This document shows, piece by piece, positions 22,030 to 31,107 of a stretch of DNA of 64,000 nt (the first letter of the stretch is position 1; each line of letters starts with the position of its first letter). Below the pieces are notes generated by a model. It did not search any database. It was not told the origin of the DNA and was given only the letters and a program-made list of their open reading frames with translations. Made by a program: the position numbers and the translations under genes. Source of the DNA: VAZQ01 sp963835165 (GTDB lineage Bacteria > Pseudomonadota > Alphaproteobacteria > Rhizobiales > Xanthobacteraceae). The stretch lies in NCBI GenBank assembly GCA_963835165.1, contig CAWIGD010000057.1:1-64000 (forward strand), in the 5' to 3' direction.

Positions 22030-23677
22030 ATGGTTGCATCGCGCAACAAGCCTGAGGGTGGTCTGCGGACCTCCCTCGGGCTCGGCGTAATGATGTTGTT
22101 GGCGCTGCCGAGCGAGGTCGGATACCAGGACCTCGCCACGCTGCTGACACGCCAGCCCGTCGTCAACCGCGCGCAGAAAACCGCGTTCGCCTCGGCGTTC
22201 GCCATCACCCACGAAGCTCCCTACAATCTTCCCGAGCCTGTTGGGGCGTCGATCCCGGTACCTCCGGGCTACATATTGGCGGGGCTCGATCCCGGCCGCG
22301 TCGACGCCACCGGCTCGCTGCGCCAACGTCAACTCGGCGGCGAGAGCGCTTTTTATGCCGATCCGTATGCCGGTCCGGTGATCGACCGCACCCGCAAGGG
22401 TGATTACGGCGTCGCTGCCAAGGACGATCGCCGCGTGGCGCTCAAGGGTGATCGGCTCAAGGCCCGGCCTCAGGGTGAGGTCGCGCCCGATGACGGGCCG
22501 CCGGCGCAAGGTCCCGCGCTCGCGCACCAGCAGAAATCCACGCCGCCGCGGCCGCATGAGCCGCAGGCGGACGTCGCCGCCACGGAGCCCGGCGCGCCGG
22601 CTCAGTTGGCTGAGCCGCAGCCCTCCCCGGATGCCGGCCGCTATTCGCTCGCAAGCGCGGGCGACTATCGCGCCACCGATCTCGCGTCGAAGCCGCCGGA
22701 CGTGAAATCCGCCTATCCCATGCTCGCCCCGCCGCGGGAGGGCGACAAGGAAGCCGACCAGGCAGCGGACGCCGAAGGCGCGAGCCCGGCGACCGGCTTG
22801 GGCCTGACGGCGACGGACACCGATCCGTCGTTGCGTGCGGCGCGAATCTATTTCGGCGCCGATCCCATGGGACTAAAGGCTCGGAGCGATCGAGCCGTGG
22901 GCGCCCGGTGAGGAACCGAAATTCGAAACGAAAGAGGTGACCGCGACCAACGACGCCAACATGAAGATGGCGGCGCTCCCGCCCGAGTCTTGGTCGCCCG
23001 ACGGGCAGTACGGCATCGTCGACCCGCCGGTCGAGCGCGCCAACCTGCCGCCATTGCCCTCCGATCCGGGCGTCGTGTTCAAGGACGGCGCGAACGGCGG
23101 CCAGACGGTCGCCCGCAAGGGCGAGGTCACCGGCGTAGACCAGCGGCCGATGAGCCCGGCCGAGCGGCTTGGCCTCGACGAAACGAGCCGTCCGAAGTCG
23201 GAGAAATGCCTCGCCGACGCGATCTATTTCGAGGCCCGCGGCGAACACGTGCGCGGACAGATGGCGGTGGCCCAGGTCGTGCTCAACCGCGCATTCTCCG
23301 GCAAGTATCCGAGCACGGTGTGCGGCGTCGTCTACCAGAACGCCCACCGCCATCTCGCCTGCCAGTTCACCTTCGCGTGCGACGGCATTCCCGACGTGGT
23401 GCGCGAGCCGGATATGTGGGAACGCGCCAAGACCATCGCGGCCGAAATGCTCGACGGCAAGCTGTGGCTGCCCGAGGTCGGCAAGGCCACCCATTACCAT
23501 GCCTACTGGGTGCGGCCGGGCTGGGTGCGCGAGATGACCAAGATGCACAAGCTCGGCGTTCACACCTTCTACCGCCCGCGCAAGTGGGGCGACGGCGAGG
23601 ATGCGCCGGAATGGGGCGACCCGGAAGCGACCCTGGAATCCGCCAAGAAGCTCGTGGAAGCCGCGAAGAAATTGTAA
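22030..23677 (+). CDS. Cell wall hydrolase, SleB/Hydrolase_2 type (one frameshift)
   Basis: The N-terminal part has a hydrophobic anchor (LRTSLGLGVMMLLALPSEVG), then a long Pro/Ala/Asp-rich linker. The C-terminal domain reads KCLADAIYFEARGEHVRGQM, VAQVVLNRAFSGKYPSTVCG, THYHAYWVRPGW, the catalytic Glu-containing SleB fold of rhizobial peptidoglycan hydrolases. The frame breaks near 22,885; removing one base restores AIEPWAPGEEPKFETKEVTA and joins both halves. The break is either an assembly error or a recent pseudogenisation. The start may instead be the ATG at 21970. Confidence 0.8.
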
Positions 23678-23721
23678 CCGCTCTTTGGCTCCGCCCTCAT
23701 CCTGAGCAGGAAGCGGAGTCG

Positions 23722-23808
23722 CGTAGGGTGGGCAAAGGCGCGGGACACCGCACACCGCCTGCTATTAAGACAAAATTCGTCGCGCGCCTCTGCCCACCCT
23801 GCAGTGGC
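23722..23808. repeat. Inverted repeat of the GGTGGGCAAAG type
   Basis: GTAGGGTGGGCAAAGGCG near 23,725-23,742 and CGCCTCTGCCCACCCTGC near 23,787-23,804 are imperfect inverted copies between convergent genes (sleB-like and nadC). This type of repeat is frequent in Bradyrhizobium relatives and may act as a bidirectional terminator. Confidence 0.6.
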
Positions 23809-23821
23809 GTCGCGCGTGTCC

Positions 23822-24694
23822 TCACATCTCGATGTCCAGCGCCACGTCGAGATTGGGGGCGGAGTGGGTGATCCAGCCCGATGAGGCGTAGTCGACGCCG
23901 GTCTTGGCGATCTCGGCGATCGTCTCCAGGTTGATGCCGCCCGAGGCCTCGAGCGGGAACTTGCCGGCCACCAGCGCGACCGCCTTGCGCAGGGTCGCCA
24001 CATCCATGTTGTCGAGCAGCACCGCGTCGGCGAGCCCGACCGCGAGCACCTCGCGCAGCTGGTCGAGGGTATCGACCTCGATCTCGATCTTGACCAGATG
24101 TCCGGCGGCCGCCCTGGCGCGCTCCAGCACGGCGCGAATGCCGCCGGCGACCGCGATGTGGTTGTCCTTGATCAGAATCGCATCGTCGAGGCCGAAGCGG
24201 TGATTGAAACCGCCGCCGCAGCGCACCGCGTATTTCTCCAGGGCGCGCAGCCCCGGCGTGGTCTTGCGCGTGCAGCAGATGCGCGTGCGCGTGCCGGCGA
24301 CGCGGCGGACGAATTCATGCGTCGCGGTTGCCACGCCCGAAAGACGGCCGAGCAGATTGAGCGCCACGCGCTCGGCCGCCAACACCGCGCGCGCCGGCCC
24401 CTGCACCGTCATCAGCGCGGTCTTGGTCGCGACGCTCGCGCCGTCACGGGCACTCGCCGCGATCGCGATCTCGGGAGCCAGCTTTTGAAACGCGGCGGCG
24501 ACCAGCGGCAAGCCGGAGATCACGCCGGCCTCGCGCGCGACCACGATCGCACGTGCGGGCGTATCCTCGGGAATGGTCGCGATCGAGGTGACGTCGCCGG
24601 CACGGCCGAGATCCTCGGCCAATGCGCGCGTGACCACGGCATCGATCTCGAGCGGGGAAAGAAAGGCGTCGGGACAGAAAAGGGACGTGGTCAT
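23822..24694 (-). CDS. nadC: Nicotinate-nucleotide pyrophosphorylase (carboxylating)
   Basis: Quinolinate phosphoribosyltransferase: quinolinate + PRPP to nicotinate mononucleotide, the third step of de novo NAD synthesis. The 290-residue frame is intact. Conserved blocks are ALAEDLGRAGDVTS, AERVALNLLGRLSGVAT, CTRKTTPGLRALEKYAVRCG, GGGFNHRFGLDDAILIKDNH and LLDNMD, ending SSGWITHSAPNLDVALDIEM. It lies 138 bases after nadA on the same strand, so both are probably transcribed from the nadA promoter. The usual nadB gene between them is absent. Confidence 0.94.
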   Translation of the reverse strand: MTTSLFCPDAFLSPLEIDAVVTRALAEDLGRAGDVTSIATIPEDTPARAIVVAREAGVISGLPLVAAAFQKLAPEIAIAASARDGASVATKTALMTVQGPARAVLAAERVALNLLGRLSGVATATHEFVRRVAGTRTRICCTRKTTPGLRALEKYAVRCGGGFNHRFGLDDAILIKDNHIAVAGGIRAVLERARAAAGHLVKIEIEVDTLDQLREVLAVGLADAVLLDNMDVATLRKAVALVAGKFPLEASGGINLETIAEIAKTGVDYASSGWITHSAPNLDVALDIEM

Positions 24695-24832
24695 GACGAA
24701 GCGCCGCCCGTTGGATTGGATCGAAACGACACTCCCAAATTGCGATGGAGTGGGGCGACTGACTCGGTGAGGTCTTTCCCCGCTCGCGGGAGACGCAGCG
24801 GGGGAGGGGCGCGCACCCAATTCGCGGTCGCG

Positions 24833-25934
24833 CTACCGCTTCAGGTTCACCATCGCCTCGACCGAGCGCCGCGCCTTCGCGGCAATGGCGGGATCGATCA
24901 CCACCTCTTCCTTGAGATAGACCAGGCTGTCGAGAATCTTCGGCAGCGTGATCCGCTTCATGTGCGGGCAGAGATTGCATGGACGCACGAACTCGACGTC
25001 GGGCAATTCGGCCTGCACGTTGTCGGCCATCGAGCATTCCGTGACCATGACCACCCGGCGCGGGCGGTTCTTGCGCACCCAGTCGATCATGCCGGCGGTC
25101 GAGCCGGTATAGTCCGCCTCCTCGATCACGTCGGGCGGGCATTCCGGATGCGCGATGATCTGCAGCGAGGGATCGCCCGCGCGATAGTGTCGAAGCTCCT
25201 CGGCGGTGAAGCGCTCGTGCACCTCGCAGGCGCCCTGCCAGGAAATGATCTTCACCTTGGTGTGCCCGGCGACGTATTTCGCCAGATACTGGTCGGGCAG
25301 GAAGATGACGGTATCGCTGCCGAGGCTCTCGACCACCTCGAGGGCATTCGAGGAGGTGCAGCAGATGTCGACCTCGGCCTTCACCTCGGCCGAGGTGTTG
25401 ACATAGGCGACCACCGGCACATCCGGGAATTTCGCCCGCAACAGCCGCACGTCCTCGCCGGTGATCGAAGCCGCGAGCGAGCAACCGGCCTTGAGGTCGG
25501 GGATCAGCACGGTCTTGTCCGGGTTGAGGATCTTCGACGGTCTCGGCCATGAAATGCACGCCGCACTGGACGATGATGTCGGCATCGACCTTGGTCGCCT
25601 CGCGCGCAAGCTGGAGCGAGTCGCCGACGAAATCGGCGACGCAGTTGTAGATCTCCGGCGTCTGGTAATTGTGCGCCAGGATGACCGCGTTGCGCTCCCG
25701 CTTGAGCGCGTTGATCGCCTTGACGTAGGGCGCGAAGAACGGCCATTCGACCGGCGGAATCACCCTCCTTACCCGGTCGTAGAGCTGAGCAGTCTCGCCC
25801 TCGACCTGGGCATTCCATTCGAGCGAAGGCACCGGCAGCACGCCGTAGCGACGGGCCGCGGCGGAGGCGCCCGCAATGGGTGGAGGCACCGGCGCACGCC
25901 CGGCGGACGGACCGAAGGCTTGCAGGATCGGCAT
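24833..25934 (-). CDS. nadA: Quinolinate synthase A (one frameshift)
   Basis: A 4Fe-4S enzyme that condenses iminoaspartate with DHAP to quinolinate. The N-terminal part has NAVILAHNYQTPEIYNCVAD and VDADIIVQCGVHFMAET. The remainder follows in another frame: ILNPDKTVLIPDLKAGCSLA, CCTSSNALEVVESL, TECSMADNVQAELPDVEFV, PCNLCPHMKRITL, so all cluster cysteines are present. One extra base near 25,538 separates the halves; its removal gives the family sequence FMAETSKILNPDK. The ATG at 25934 is preceded by a palindrome that probably controls the operon. Either a consensus error or a recent loss of function. Confidence 0.88.
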
Positions 25935-25953
25935 GGCAACCTCCCAGTCGCCA

Positions 25954-25976
25954 ATTATACTCATATTGAGTATAAT
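25954..25976. promoter_or_regulatory. Perfect palindrome upstream of nadA, probable NadQ operator
   Basis: ATTATACTCA-TAT-TGAGTATAAT: 10-base arms with a 3-base centre, 20 bases upstream of the nadA ATG, in an AT-rich patch unlike its surroundings. Its position fits repression of nadA-nadC. A NadQ-type Nudix/winged-helix regulator is encoded at 55,482-56,474, and in Rhizobiales NAD genes are known to be controlled by that family. The match of this exact motif to the published consensus is from memory and needs checking. Confidence 0.75.
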
Positions 25977-25979
25977 GAG

Positions 25980-26332
25980 AGGCGAAAAACATCCGGCTGA
26001 GCCGGCCTGAACTGCCCGAGGGGCATTATCCTCAAATCGAGCAAAACAGATATAGCAGTCGTAGGGGGAAATTTCCAGCCCCGCCCCGCCCGGCTGCCAT
26101 GCGCCGGATGGATGCAGGCTTGAACAAGATTCATTTGGGAGCGGTGACGGGAGGCCGTACAAGCACGCCGAGGAAAGCAGTTCGGCGCGACAACAACAAT
26201 CGGCACACGCAAATCGCAGCGCGGACCGGCGCCCGATTTGAGCTGTAAGTTTCGCGTCGATACCAATCCACCGCACGCGTGCGATCCCTGACTTGAGCTG
26301 CCGGGCTGGCTCCGGCTCACACAGGTTCTGCC
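25980..26332. other. Intergenic region between nadA and the MFS genes
   Basis: These 353 bases lie between divergent genes. No frame with the local codon bias is present and no strong hairpin was seen. It presumably carries the nadA promoter (with the palindrome) and the promoter of the first MFS gene. Confidence 0.4.
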
Positions 26333-27580
26333 ATGGCGATTTCATTGCCTTCCGTTCCCCGCGCCGCCAGCATCGGCTGGCGCACGCCCGCCGTGATCGT
26401 GGCGTGCGGCTGCATGATTTCGTTGTTGAGCTTCGGTCCGCGCGCGTCGCTCGGCTTTTTTCTCACGCCGATGTCCCAGGCCAACGGCTGGGATCGCGAC
26501 GTGTTCGGGTTGGCGCTGGCGATACAGAACATCCTGTGGGGGGTAGGTCAGCCTTTCGCCGGCGCGATTGCCGATCGCTACGGCACGATGCGCGTGCTGT
26601 GCGCCGGCGGCTTGTTCTATGCCATCGGCCTTGTCCTGATGGCCTATTCGACCACGCCCGGGATGCTCGACCTCGGCGCCGGCGTCTTCGTCGGCTTCGG
26701 CCTCGCCGGCTGTTCGTTCTCCGTTGTGCTCGGCGCTTTCGGCAAGCTCCTGCCGGCGCGCTGGCGTTCGCTGGCCTTCGGCGCCGGCACGGCGGCGGGC
26801 TCCTTCGGCCAGTTTCTCTATTCTCCGCTCGCGGTCTCGCTGATGGATGTGTTCGGCTGGCAGACCGCGCTGGTGGTGTTCGGTGTCGGCATGCTGATGG
26901 TGCTGCCGCTGTCGGTTGCGATCGCGACGGCGCCCGCCGGAGCCGGGGCAGTTCACGGGGTGCCGACCCAATCGCTGCGGCAGGCACTGTCGGAAGCGCT
27001 GCGTCACCGATCCTACATGCTGCTGGTGCTCGGCTTCTTCACCTGCGGTTTCCAGCTCGCATTCATCACCGTGCACATGCCGGCCTATCTGGTGGACAAA
27101 GGTCTTTCCGTCCAGGTCGGCGGCTGGACCATCGCCGTGATCGGGCTGTTCAACATCGTCGGCTCGCTCACCGCCGGCTGGCTCGGCGATCTCATGCCGA
27201 AGCGCTACATCCTTTCGTTCATCTATTTCGGACGCGCCGCCGCCGTGCTCGCGTTCATTTCGTTTCCGGTTACGCCGGTGTCCGCGATCCTGTTCGGCGC
27301 GGTGATGGGCCTGCTCTGGCTGTCCACGGTCGCCCCGACCAACGGAATCATCGCCCTGATGTTCGGCACGCGCTGGCTCGCCACGCTCGCCGGCCTGGCG
27401 TTCTTCAGCCATCAGGTCGGCGGCTTTCTCGGCGTTTGGCTCGGCGGCGTCGTGTTCGTGAACACCGGCTCCTACGATGCGGTGTGGTGGCTGTCGGTTC
27501 TGTTCGGCTTGCTCTCGGCGGTGATCAATCTGCCGATCGTGGAGAAGCCGGTGCAGCGCCTCGCTGCTGCTCCGGCTTGA
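26333..27580 (+). CDS. MFS transporter, first of three tandem paralogues
   Basis: 415 residues, 12 predicted membrane helices. Signature loops are FGPRASLGFFLTPMSQANGW, GQPFAGAIADRYG (motif A type) and AFGAGTAAGSFGQFL. The second half has LVLGFFTCGFQLAFITVHMP and FFSHQVGGFLGVWLGG. It resembles monocarboxylate/oxalate-type MFS carriers. The next two genes are clear paralogues with the same loops, 35 and 32 bases apart, so this is a three-gene operon formed by tandem duplication. The substrate is unknown; likely a small organic acid. Confidence 0.88.
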   Translation: MAISLPSVPRAASIGWRTPAVIVACGCMISLLSFGPRASLGFFLTPMSQANGWDRDVFGLALAIQNILWGVGQPFAGAIADRYGTMRVLCAGGLFYAIGLVLMAYSTTPGMLDLGAGVFVGFGLAGCSFSVVLGAFGKLLPARWRSLAFGAGTAAGSFGQFLYSPLAVSLMDVFGWQTALVVFGVGMLMVLPLSVAIATAPAGAGAVHGVPTQSLRQALSEALRHRSYMLLVLGFFTCGFQLAFITVHMPAYLVDKGLSVQVGGWTIAVIGLFNIVGSLTAGWLGDLMPKRYILSFIYFGRAAAVLAFISFPVTPVSAILFGAVMGLLWLSTVAPTNGIIALMFGTRWLATLAGLAFFSHQVGGFLGVWLGGVVFVNTGSYDAVWWLSVLFGLLSAVINLPIVEKPVQRLAAAPA

Positions 27581-27614
27581 ACACCAGCACCGGGACGAAG
27601 GACGCGAGAGGACC

Positions 27615-28874
27615 GTGCAGGAACACAACGAGGCTGCGTCGTCCGTCGCGCGTCGGCCGGTGTCCTGGCGCACGCCCGCGGTCATCCTGGTCTGCGGTTG
27701 CCTGATCGGCGTGCTCGGCTTCGGGCCGCGCTCGGGGCTGGCATTTTTCCTCACCCCGATGTCGAGCGCGTACGGCTGGGGCCGCGACGTCTTCGCGCTC
27801 GCGCTCGCAATCCAGATGCTGCTGTGGGGCGCCGCCCAGCCCTTCGCCGGCGCGATGGCCGATCGTTTCGGGGCCGTACCGGTGCTGAGCGTGGGAGCCA
27901 TCCTCTATGCCCTCGGCCTGGCGTCGATGGCCTATGCCGACACGCCGCCGATGCTCCATCTGACCGCCGGCCTGATCATCGGCTTCGGGCTCGCCGGCGC
28001 ATCCTTCACCATCGTCATCGGTGCGTTCGGCAAGCTGATGCCGCCGGAGTGGCGGTCGATCGCTTTCGGGGCCGGAACCGCTGCCGGTTCGTTCGGGCAG
28101 TTTCTGTTCTCCCCGCTCGCCGTGGGCCTCATCGGTCGATTCGGCTGGCAGGACACGCTGCTCATTTTCGCCGCCGTCGTTCTTCTCATCCTGCCGCTCT
28201 CGTTCGCGCTCGCCGCGCCACGACAGGCCGGCGCGGCCGCGGCGCAAGCCGGCGCGCCGCGGCAATCGGTGGTGCAGGCGCTCACCGAAGCATTCGGCCA
28301 CACCAGCTACGTGCTGCTGGTGCTCGGCTTCTTCACCTGCGGCTTCCAGATCTTCTTCATCGCGGTGCATCTGCCGGCCTATCTGGTCGACCGCGGGCTT
28401 CCCGCCGAAATCGGCGGCTGGGCGATTGCCACCATCGGGTTGTTCAACATCGTCGGCGCCCTCACCGCCGGCTGGATCTCCAACGTGATGCCCAAGCGTT
28501 ATCTCCTGTCGTTGATCTATTTTGGGCGCTCGGTCGCGATCCTCGTCTACATCCTGCTGCCGCCGAGCGCGGTCACGACCCTGGTCTTCTCGGCGGTGCT
28601 GGGCTTGCTGTGGCTGTCGACGGTGCCGCCCACGTCCGGCCTCGTCGCCCTCATGTTCGGCACGCGCTGGCTCGCCATGCTGTTCGGCTTTGCCTTCTTC
28701 AGCCACCAGGTCGGCGGGTTCCTCGGGGTATGGCTCGGCGGCCTCCTGTTCGAGCGCACCGGCTCCTACGACGCGGTCTGGTGGCTCTCGATCCTGCTCG
28801 GCCTCTTGTCAGCGGCGATCAATCTCCCGATTGTGGAGAAGCCCGTTGCCCGCCCGCTGGCCGCGCCGGCCTGA
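27615..28874 (+). CDS. MFS transporter, second tandem paralogue
   Basis: 419 residues, closely related to both neighbours: FGPRSGLAFFLTPMSSAYGW, AQPFAGAMADRFG, AFGAGTAAGSFGQFLFSPLA, VLGFFTCGFQIFFIAVHLPA, FFSHQVGGFLGVWLGGLLFE, ending INLPIVEKPVARPLAAPA. The central loop between helices 6 and 7 is short (APRQAGAAAAQAGAPRQS), in contrast to the third copy. The start (GTG at 27615) is 35 bases after the preceding stop. Same topology and probably a similar, not identical, substrate. Confidence 0.87.
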   Translation: MQEHNEAASSVARRPVSWRTPAVILVCGCLIGVLGFGPRSGLAFFLTPMSSAYGWGRDVFALALAIQMLLWGAAQPFAGAMADRFGAVPVLSVGAILYALGLASMAYADTPPMLHLTAGLIIGFGLAGASFTIVIGAFGKLMPPEWRSIAFGAGTAAGSFGQFLFSPLAVGLIGRFGWQDTLLIFAAVVLLILPLSFALAAPRQAGAAAAQAGAPRQSVVQALTEAFGHTSYVLLVLGFFTCGFQIFFIAVHLPAYLVDRGLPAEIGGWAIATIGLFNIVGALTAGWISNVMPKRYLLSLIYFGRSVAILVYILLPPSAVTTLVFSAVLGLLWLSTVPPTSGLVALMFGTRWLAMLFGFAFFSHQVGGFLGVWLGGLLFERTGSYDAVWWLSILLGLLSAAINLPIVEKPVARPLAAPA

Positions 28875-28905
28875 ACGCGGACGACGGGGGAGACGAGGGG
28901 CCACG

Positions 28906-30360
28906 GTGCAGCAAGAAAACAGACCCGCGACCGGGGGCATCCGTCCGCTGTCCTCCGCCGGCTGGCGTTTGGATTCCTGGCGCACGCCCGCGGTCGTCCT
29001 GATCTCCGGCTGCCTCATCTCCATGATCGGCTTCGGGCCGCGCTCGACCCTCGGCTTCTTCCTCACGCCGATGTCCCACGACCAGGGCTGGGGCCGCGAG
29101 GTGTTCGCGCTCTCGGTCGCGATCCAGACGCTGCTCTACGGCGCCGCCCAGCCGTTTTCGGGCGCCATCGCCGACCGCTTCGGCACCGTGCGCGTGATCA
29201 TTGCCGGGACGCTGCTCTATGCCGCCGGCATCTTCATGATGGCGCACGCCTCGACGCCGGAAACGCTGTTCCTCTCGAGCGGCGTGCTGATCGGCTTCGG
29301 CCTGTCCGGCTGCTCGTTCAATCTGGTGATCTCGTCGTTCGGCAAGCTGCTGCCGGAAAGCTGGCGTTCGCTCGCCTTCGGCGCCGGCACCGCCTCGGGC
29401 TCGTTCGGCCAGTTCCTGTTCTCTCCGCTCGCCGTCGGCCTGATCGACACTCTGGGCTGGCGGACCACGCTCGAGGTCTTCGCCGGTCTCCTGCTGCTGA
29501 TCGTCCCGCTCGCCTTCGCGATCGCCACCCCGCGCTCCGATGCAGCGCAGACAAGTGTACGCAGTCTGCGCCAGGATGAATCGCAGACAAGTGTACGCAG
29601 TCTGCGCCAGGATGAATCGCAGACAAGTGTACGCAGTCTGCGCCAGGATGACTCGCAGACAAGTGTACGCAGTCTGCGCCAGGATCAATCGCAGACAAGC
29701 GTAAGCAGTCCGCGCACGGCCGAAGCCGCGCCGAGCGCGACCCAGATCCAGAACTACAAGCAGGCACTGGCCGAGGCCCTCGGGCACCGCTCCTACATCC
29801 TGCTGGTGCTCGGCTTCTTCACCTGCGGCTTCCAGCTCGGCTTCGTCACCTTGCATTTGCCCTCGTACCTGATCGACCGCGGCCTTTCGGCGGAGGTCGG
29901 CGGCTGGACGCTGGGCGTGATCGGGCTGTTCAATATCGTGGGCGCGATGACGTCGGGCTGGCTCGGCGGCCGCATGCCCAAGCGCTACATCCTGGCCGTC
30001 ATCTACTTCGCGCGCGCGCTGGCGGTGGTGTTCCTCATCACCCTGCCCGCGAGCCCGGCCGTGGCCTTGATCTACGGCGCCGCGACCGGCCTGCTCTGGC
30101 TGTCATCGGTGCCGCCGACCGCCGGCCTCGTCGCCGTGATGTTCGGCACGCGCTGGATGGCCATGCTGTTCGGCATCGCGTTCTTCAGCCACCAGGTCGG
30201 CGGCTTCCTCGGCGTCTATCTCGGCGGCCTGTTGTATGAGCACACCGGTTCGTACGACATCGTGTGGTGGCTCGGCGTGCTGTTCGGCGTGCTGTCCGCC
30301 GTCATCAATCTGCCGATCGTCGAGAAGCCGGTGGCGCGGCTCGCGATGGCGCCGGCCTAG
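28906..30360 (+). CDS. MFS transporter, third tandem paralogue, with repeat-expanded central loop
   Basis: 484 residues from the GTG at 28906. The transport core matches the two upstream genes (FGPRSTLGFFLTPMSHDQGW, AFGAGTASGSFGQFLFSPLA, GFFTCGFQLGFVTLHLPSYL). The extra length is in the cytoplasmic loop between helices 6 and 7, where a 12-residue unit QTSVRSLRQDES is repeated about five times. The stop codon TAG at 30358-30360 belongs to the start of a palindromic element (CTAGTGTGGCGCATT). The loop insert keeps the frame open, so the protein is probably still made and folded. Confidence 0.87.
   Translation: MQQENRPATGGIRPLSSAGWRLDSWRTPAVVLISGCLISMIGFGPRSTLGFFLTPMSHDQGWGREVFALSVAIQTLLYGAAQPFSGAIADRFGTVRVIIAGTLLYAAGIFMMAHASTPETLFLSSGVLIGFGLSGCSFNLVISSFGKLLPESWRSLAFGAGTASGSFGQFLFSPLAVGLIDTLGWRTTLEVFAGLLLLIVPLAFAIATPRSDAAQTSVRSLRQDESQTSVRSLRQDESQTSVRSLRQDDSQTSVRSLRQDQSQTSVSSPRTAEAAPSATQIQNYKQALAEALGHRSYILLVLGFFTCGFQLGFVTLHLPSYLIDRGLSAEVGGWTLGVIGLFNIVGAMTSGWLGGRMPKRYILAVIYFARALAVVFLITLPASPAVALIYGAATGLLWLSSVPPTAGLVAVMFGTRWMAMLFGIAFFSHQVGGFLGVYLGGLLYEHTGSYDIVWWLGVLFGVLSAVINLPIVEKPVARLAMAPA
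29548..29722 (+). repeat. In-frame tandem 36-bp repeat inside the third MFS gene
   Basis: About five units of 36 bases; each contains GCAGACAAGTGTACGCAGTC and TGCGCCAGGATGAATC. Within a unit GCAGAC and GTCTGC are inverted copies, so each unit can form a small hairpin. The first four units are almost identical and the last is diverged. The period is a multiple of three, adding 12 residues per copy to a cytoplasmic loop. Confidence 0.9.
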
Positions 30361-30401
30361 TGTGGCGCATTTGACGTTCCTATCAGTATTGGCCGCGAGT
30401 C
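30357..30401 (+). repeat. Half copy of palindromic element family A
   Basis: CTAGTGTGGCGCATTTGACG then TTCCTATCAGTATTGGCCGC and GAGTCC, identical to the left half of the complete element at 61,516. The right half is missing. It supplies the stop codon of the preceding MFS gene. Confidence 0.85.
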
Positions 30402-30431
30402 CAATGATGTTCGCCAAGGAGGCGCCTCACG

Positions 30432-31085
30432 ATGACCGTCACCATTACCGCCTTTGAACGGTCACCTGATGGCGGCATGGGACTGGCGCGCGATACGCGC
30501 GTTCGCTGGGCGCTAGAGGAAGTGGGCCAACCCTACGAGGTTCGCCTTGTTTCGTTCCGCGCGATGAAGGAACCCGCGCATCGGGCGCTTCATCCTTTCG
30601 GCCAGATTCCGACCTATGAGGAAGGCGATCTTGCCCTGTTCGAGACAGGAGCGATCGTGTTCCATATCGCCGAGCACCATGCGGGCCTGCTGCCGGACGA
30701 TGCCGATGCGCGGGCGCGCGCGATCACATGGATGTTTGCTTCGCTCAACACGGTGGAGCCGGCGATCCTTGAACTCGCGACCGCCAGGATTCTGGAGGGC
30801 GATAAGCCCTGGAGTCAGGAGCGCCTGCCTCTGGTCGAGGATCGCGTCCGCGACCGGTTGAAGCAACTTTCCGCTCGCCTCGGCGATGCCGACTGGCTCG
30901 ATGGTGGGTTCAGCGCGGGCGACCTGATGATGGTGTCGGTGCTGCTGAGGCTGAAATCATCGGGCATTCTGGACGAATATCCGAACCTGGCCGCCTATGT
31001 CGCCCGCGGCGAAGCGCGGCCCGCCTACAAGCGCGCTTTCGACGCTCAATTGGCGGTTAACACCGGCAAGCCTCCGACCGGCTGA
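30432..31085 (+). CDS. Glutathione S-transferase family protein
   Basis: 217 residues. The N-terminal thioredoxin-like domain has TRVRWALEEVGQPYEVRLVS, HPFGQIPTYEEGDLALFETG and the cis-Pro/ETG region typical of bacterial GSTs. The C-terminal helical domain includes WLDGGFSAGDLMMVSVL (the FSAGD N-capping motif). It probably conjugates glutathione to electrophiles or is involved in stress protection; the substrate is unknown. The GGAGG at 30,418-30,423 supports the ATG. It is framed on both sides by family A palindromic elements, which suggests it may have been picked up or isolated by them. Confidence 0.88.
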   Translation: MTVTITAFERSPDGGMGLARDTRVRWALEEVGQPYEVRLVSFRAMKEPAHRALHPFGQIPTYEEGDLALFETGAIVFHIAEHHAGLLPDDADARARAITWMFASLNTVEPAILELATARILEGDKPWSQERLPLVEDRVRDRLKQLSARLGDADWLDGGFSAGDLMMVSVLLRLKSSGILDEYPNLAAYVARGEARPAYKRAFDAQLAVNTGKPPTG

Positions 31086-31107
31086 TCGAGGTCCGTCGAA
31101 CGGGACA

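Noticed and set aside
29548..29722. Possible CRISPR array
   Set aside because: The copies are contiguous with no unique spacers, and lie in frame inside a transporter gene.
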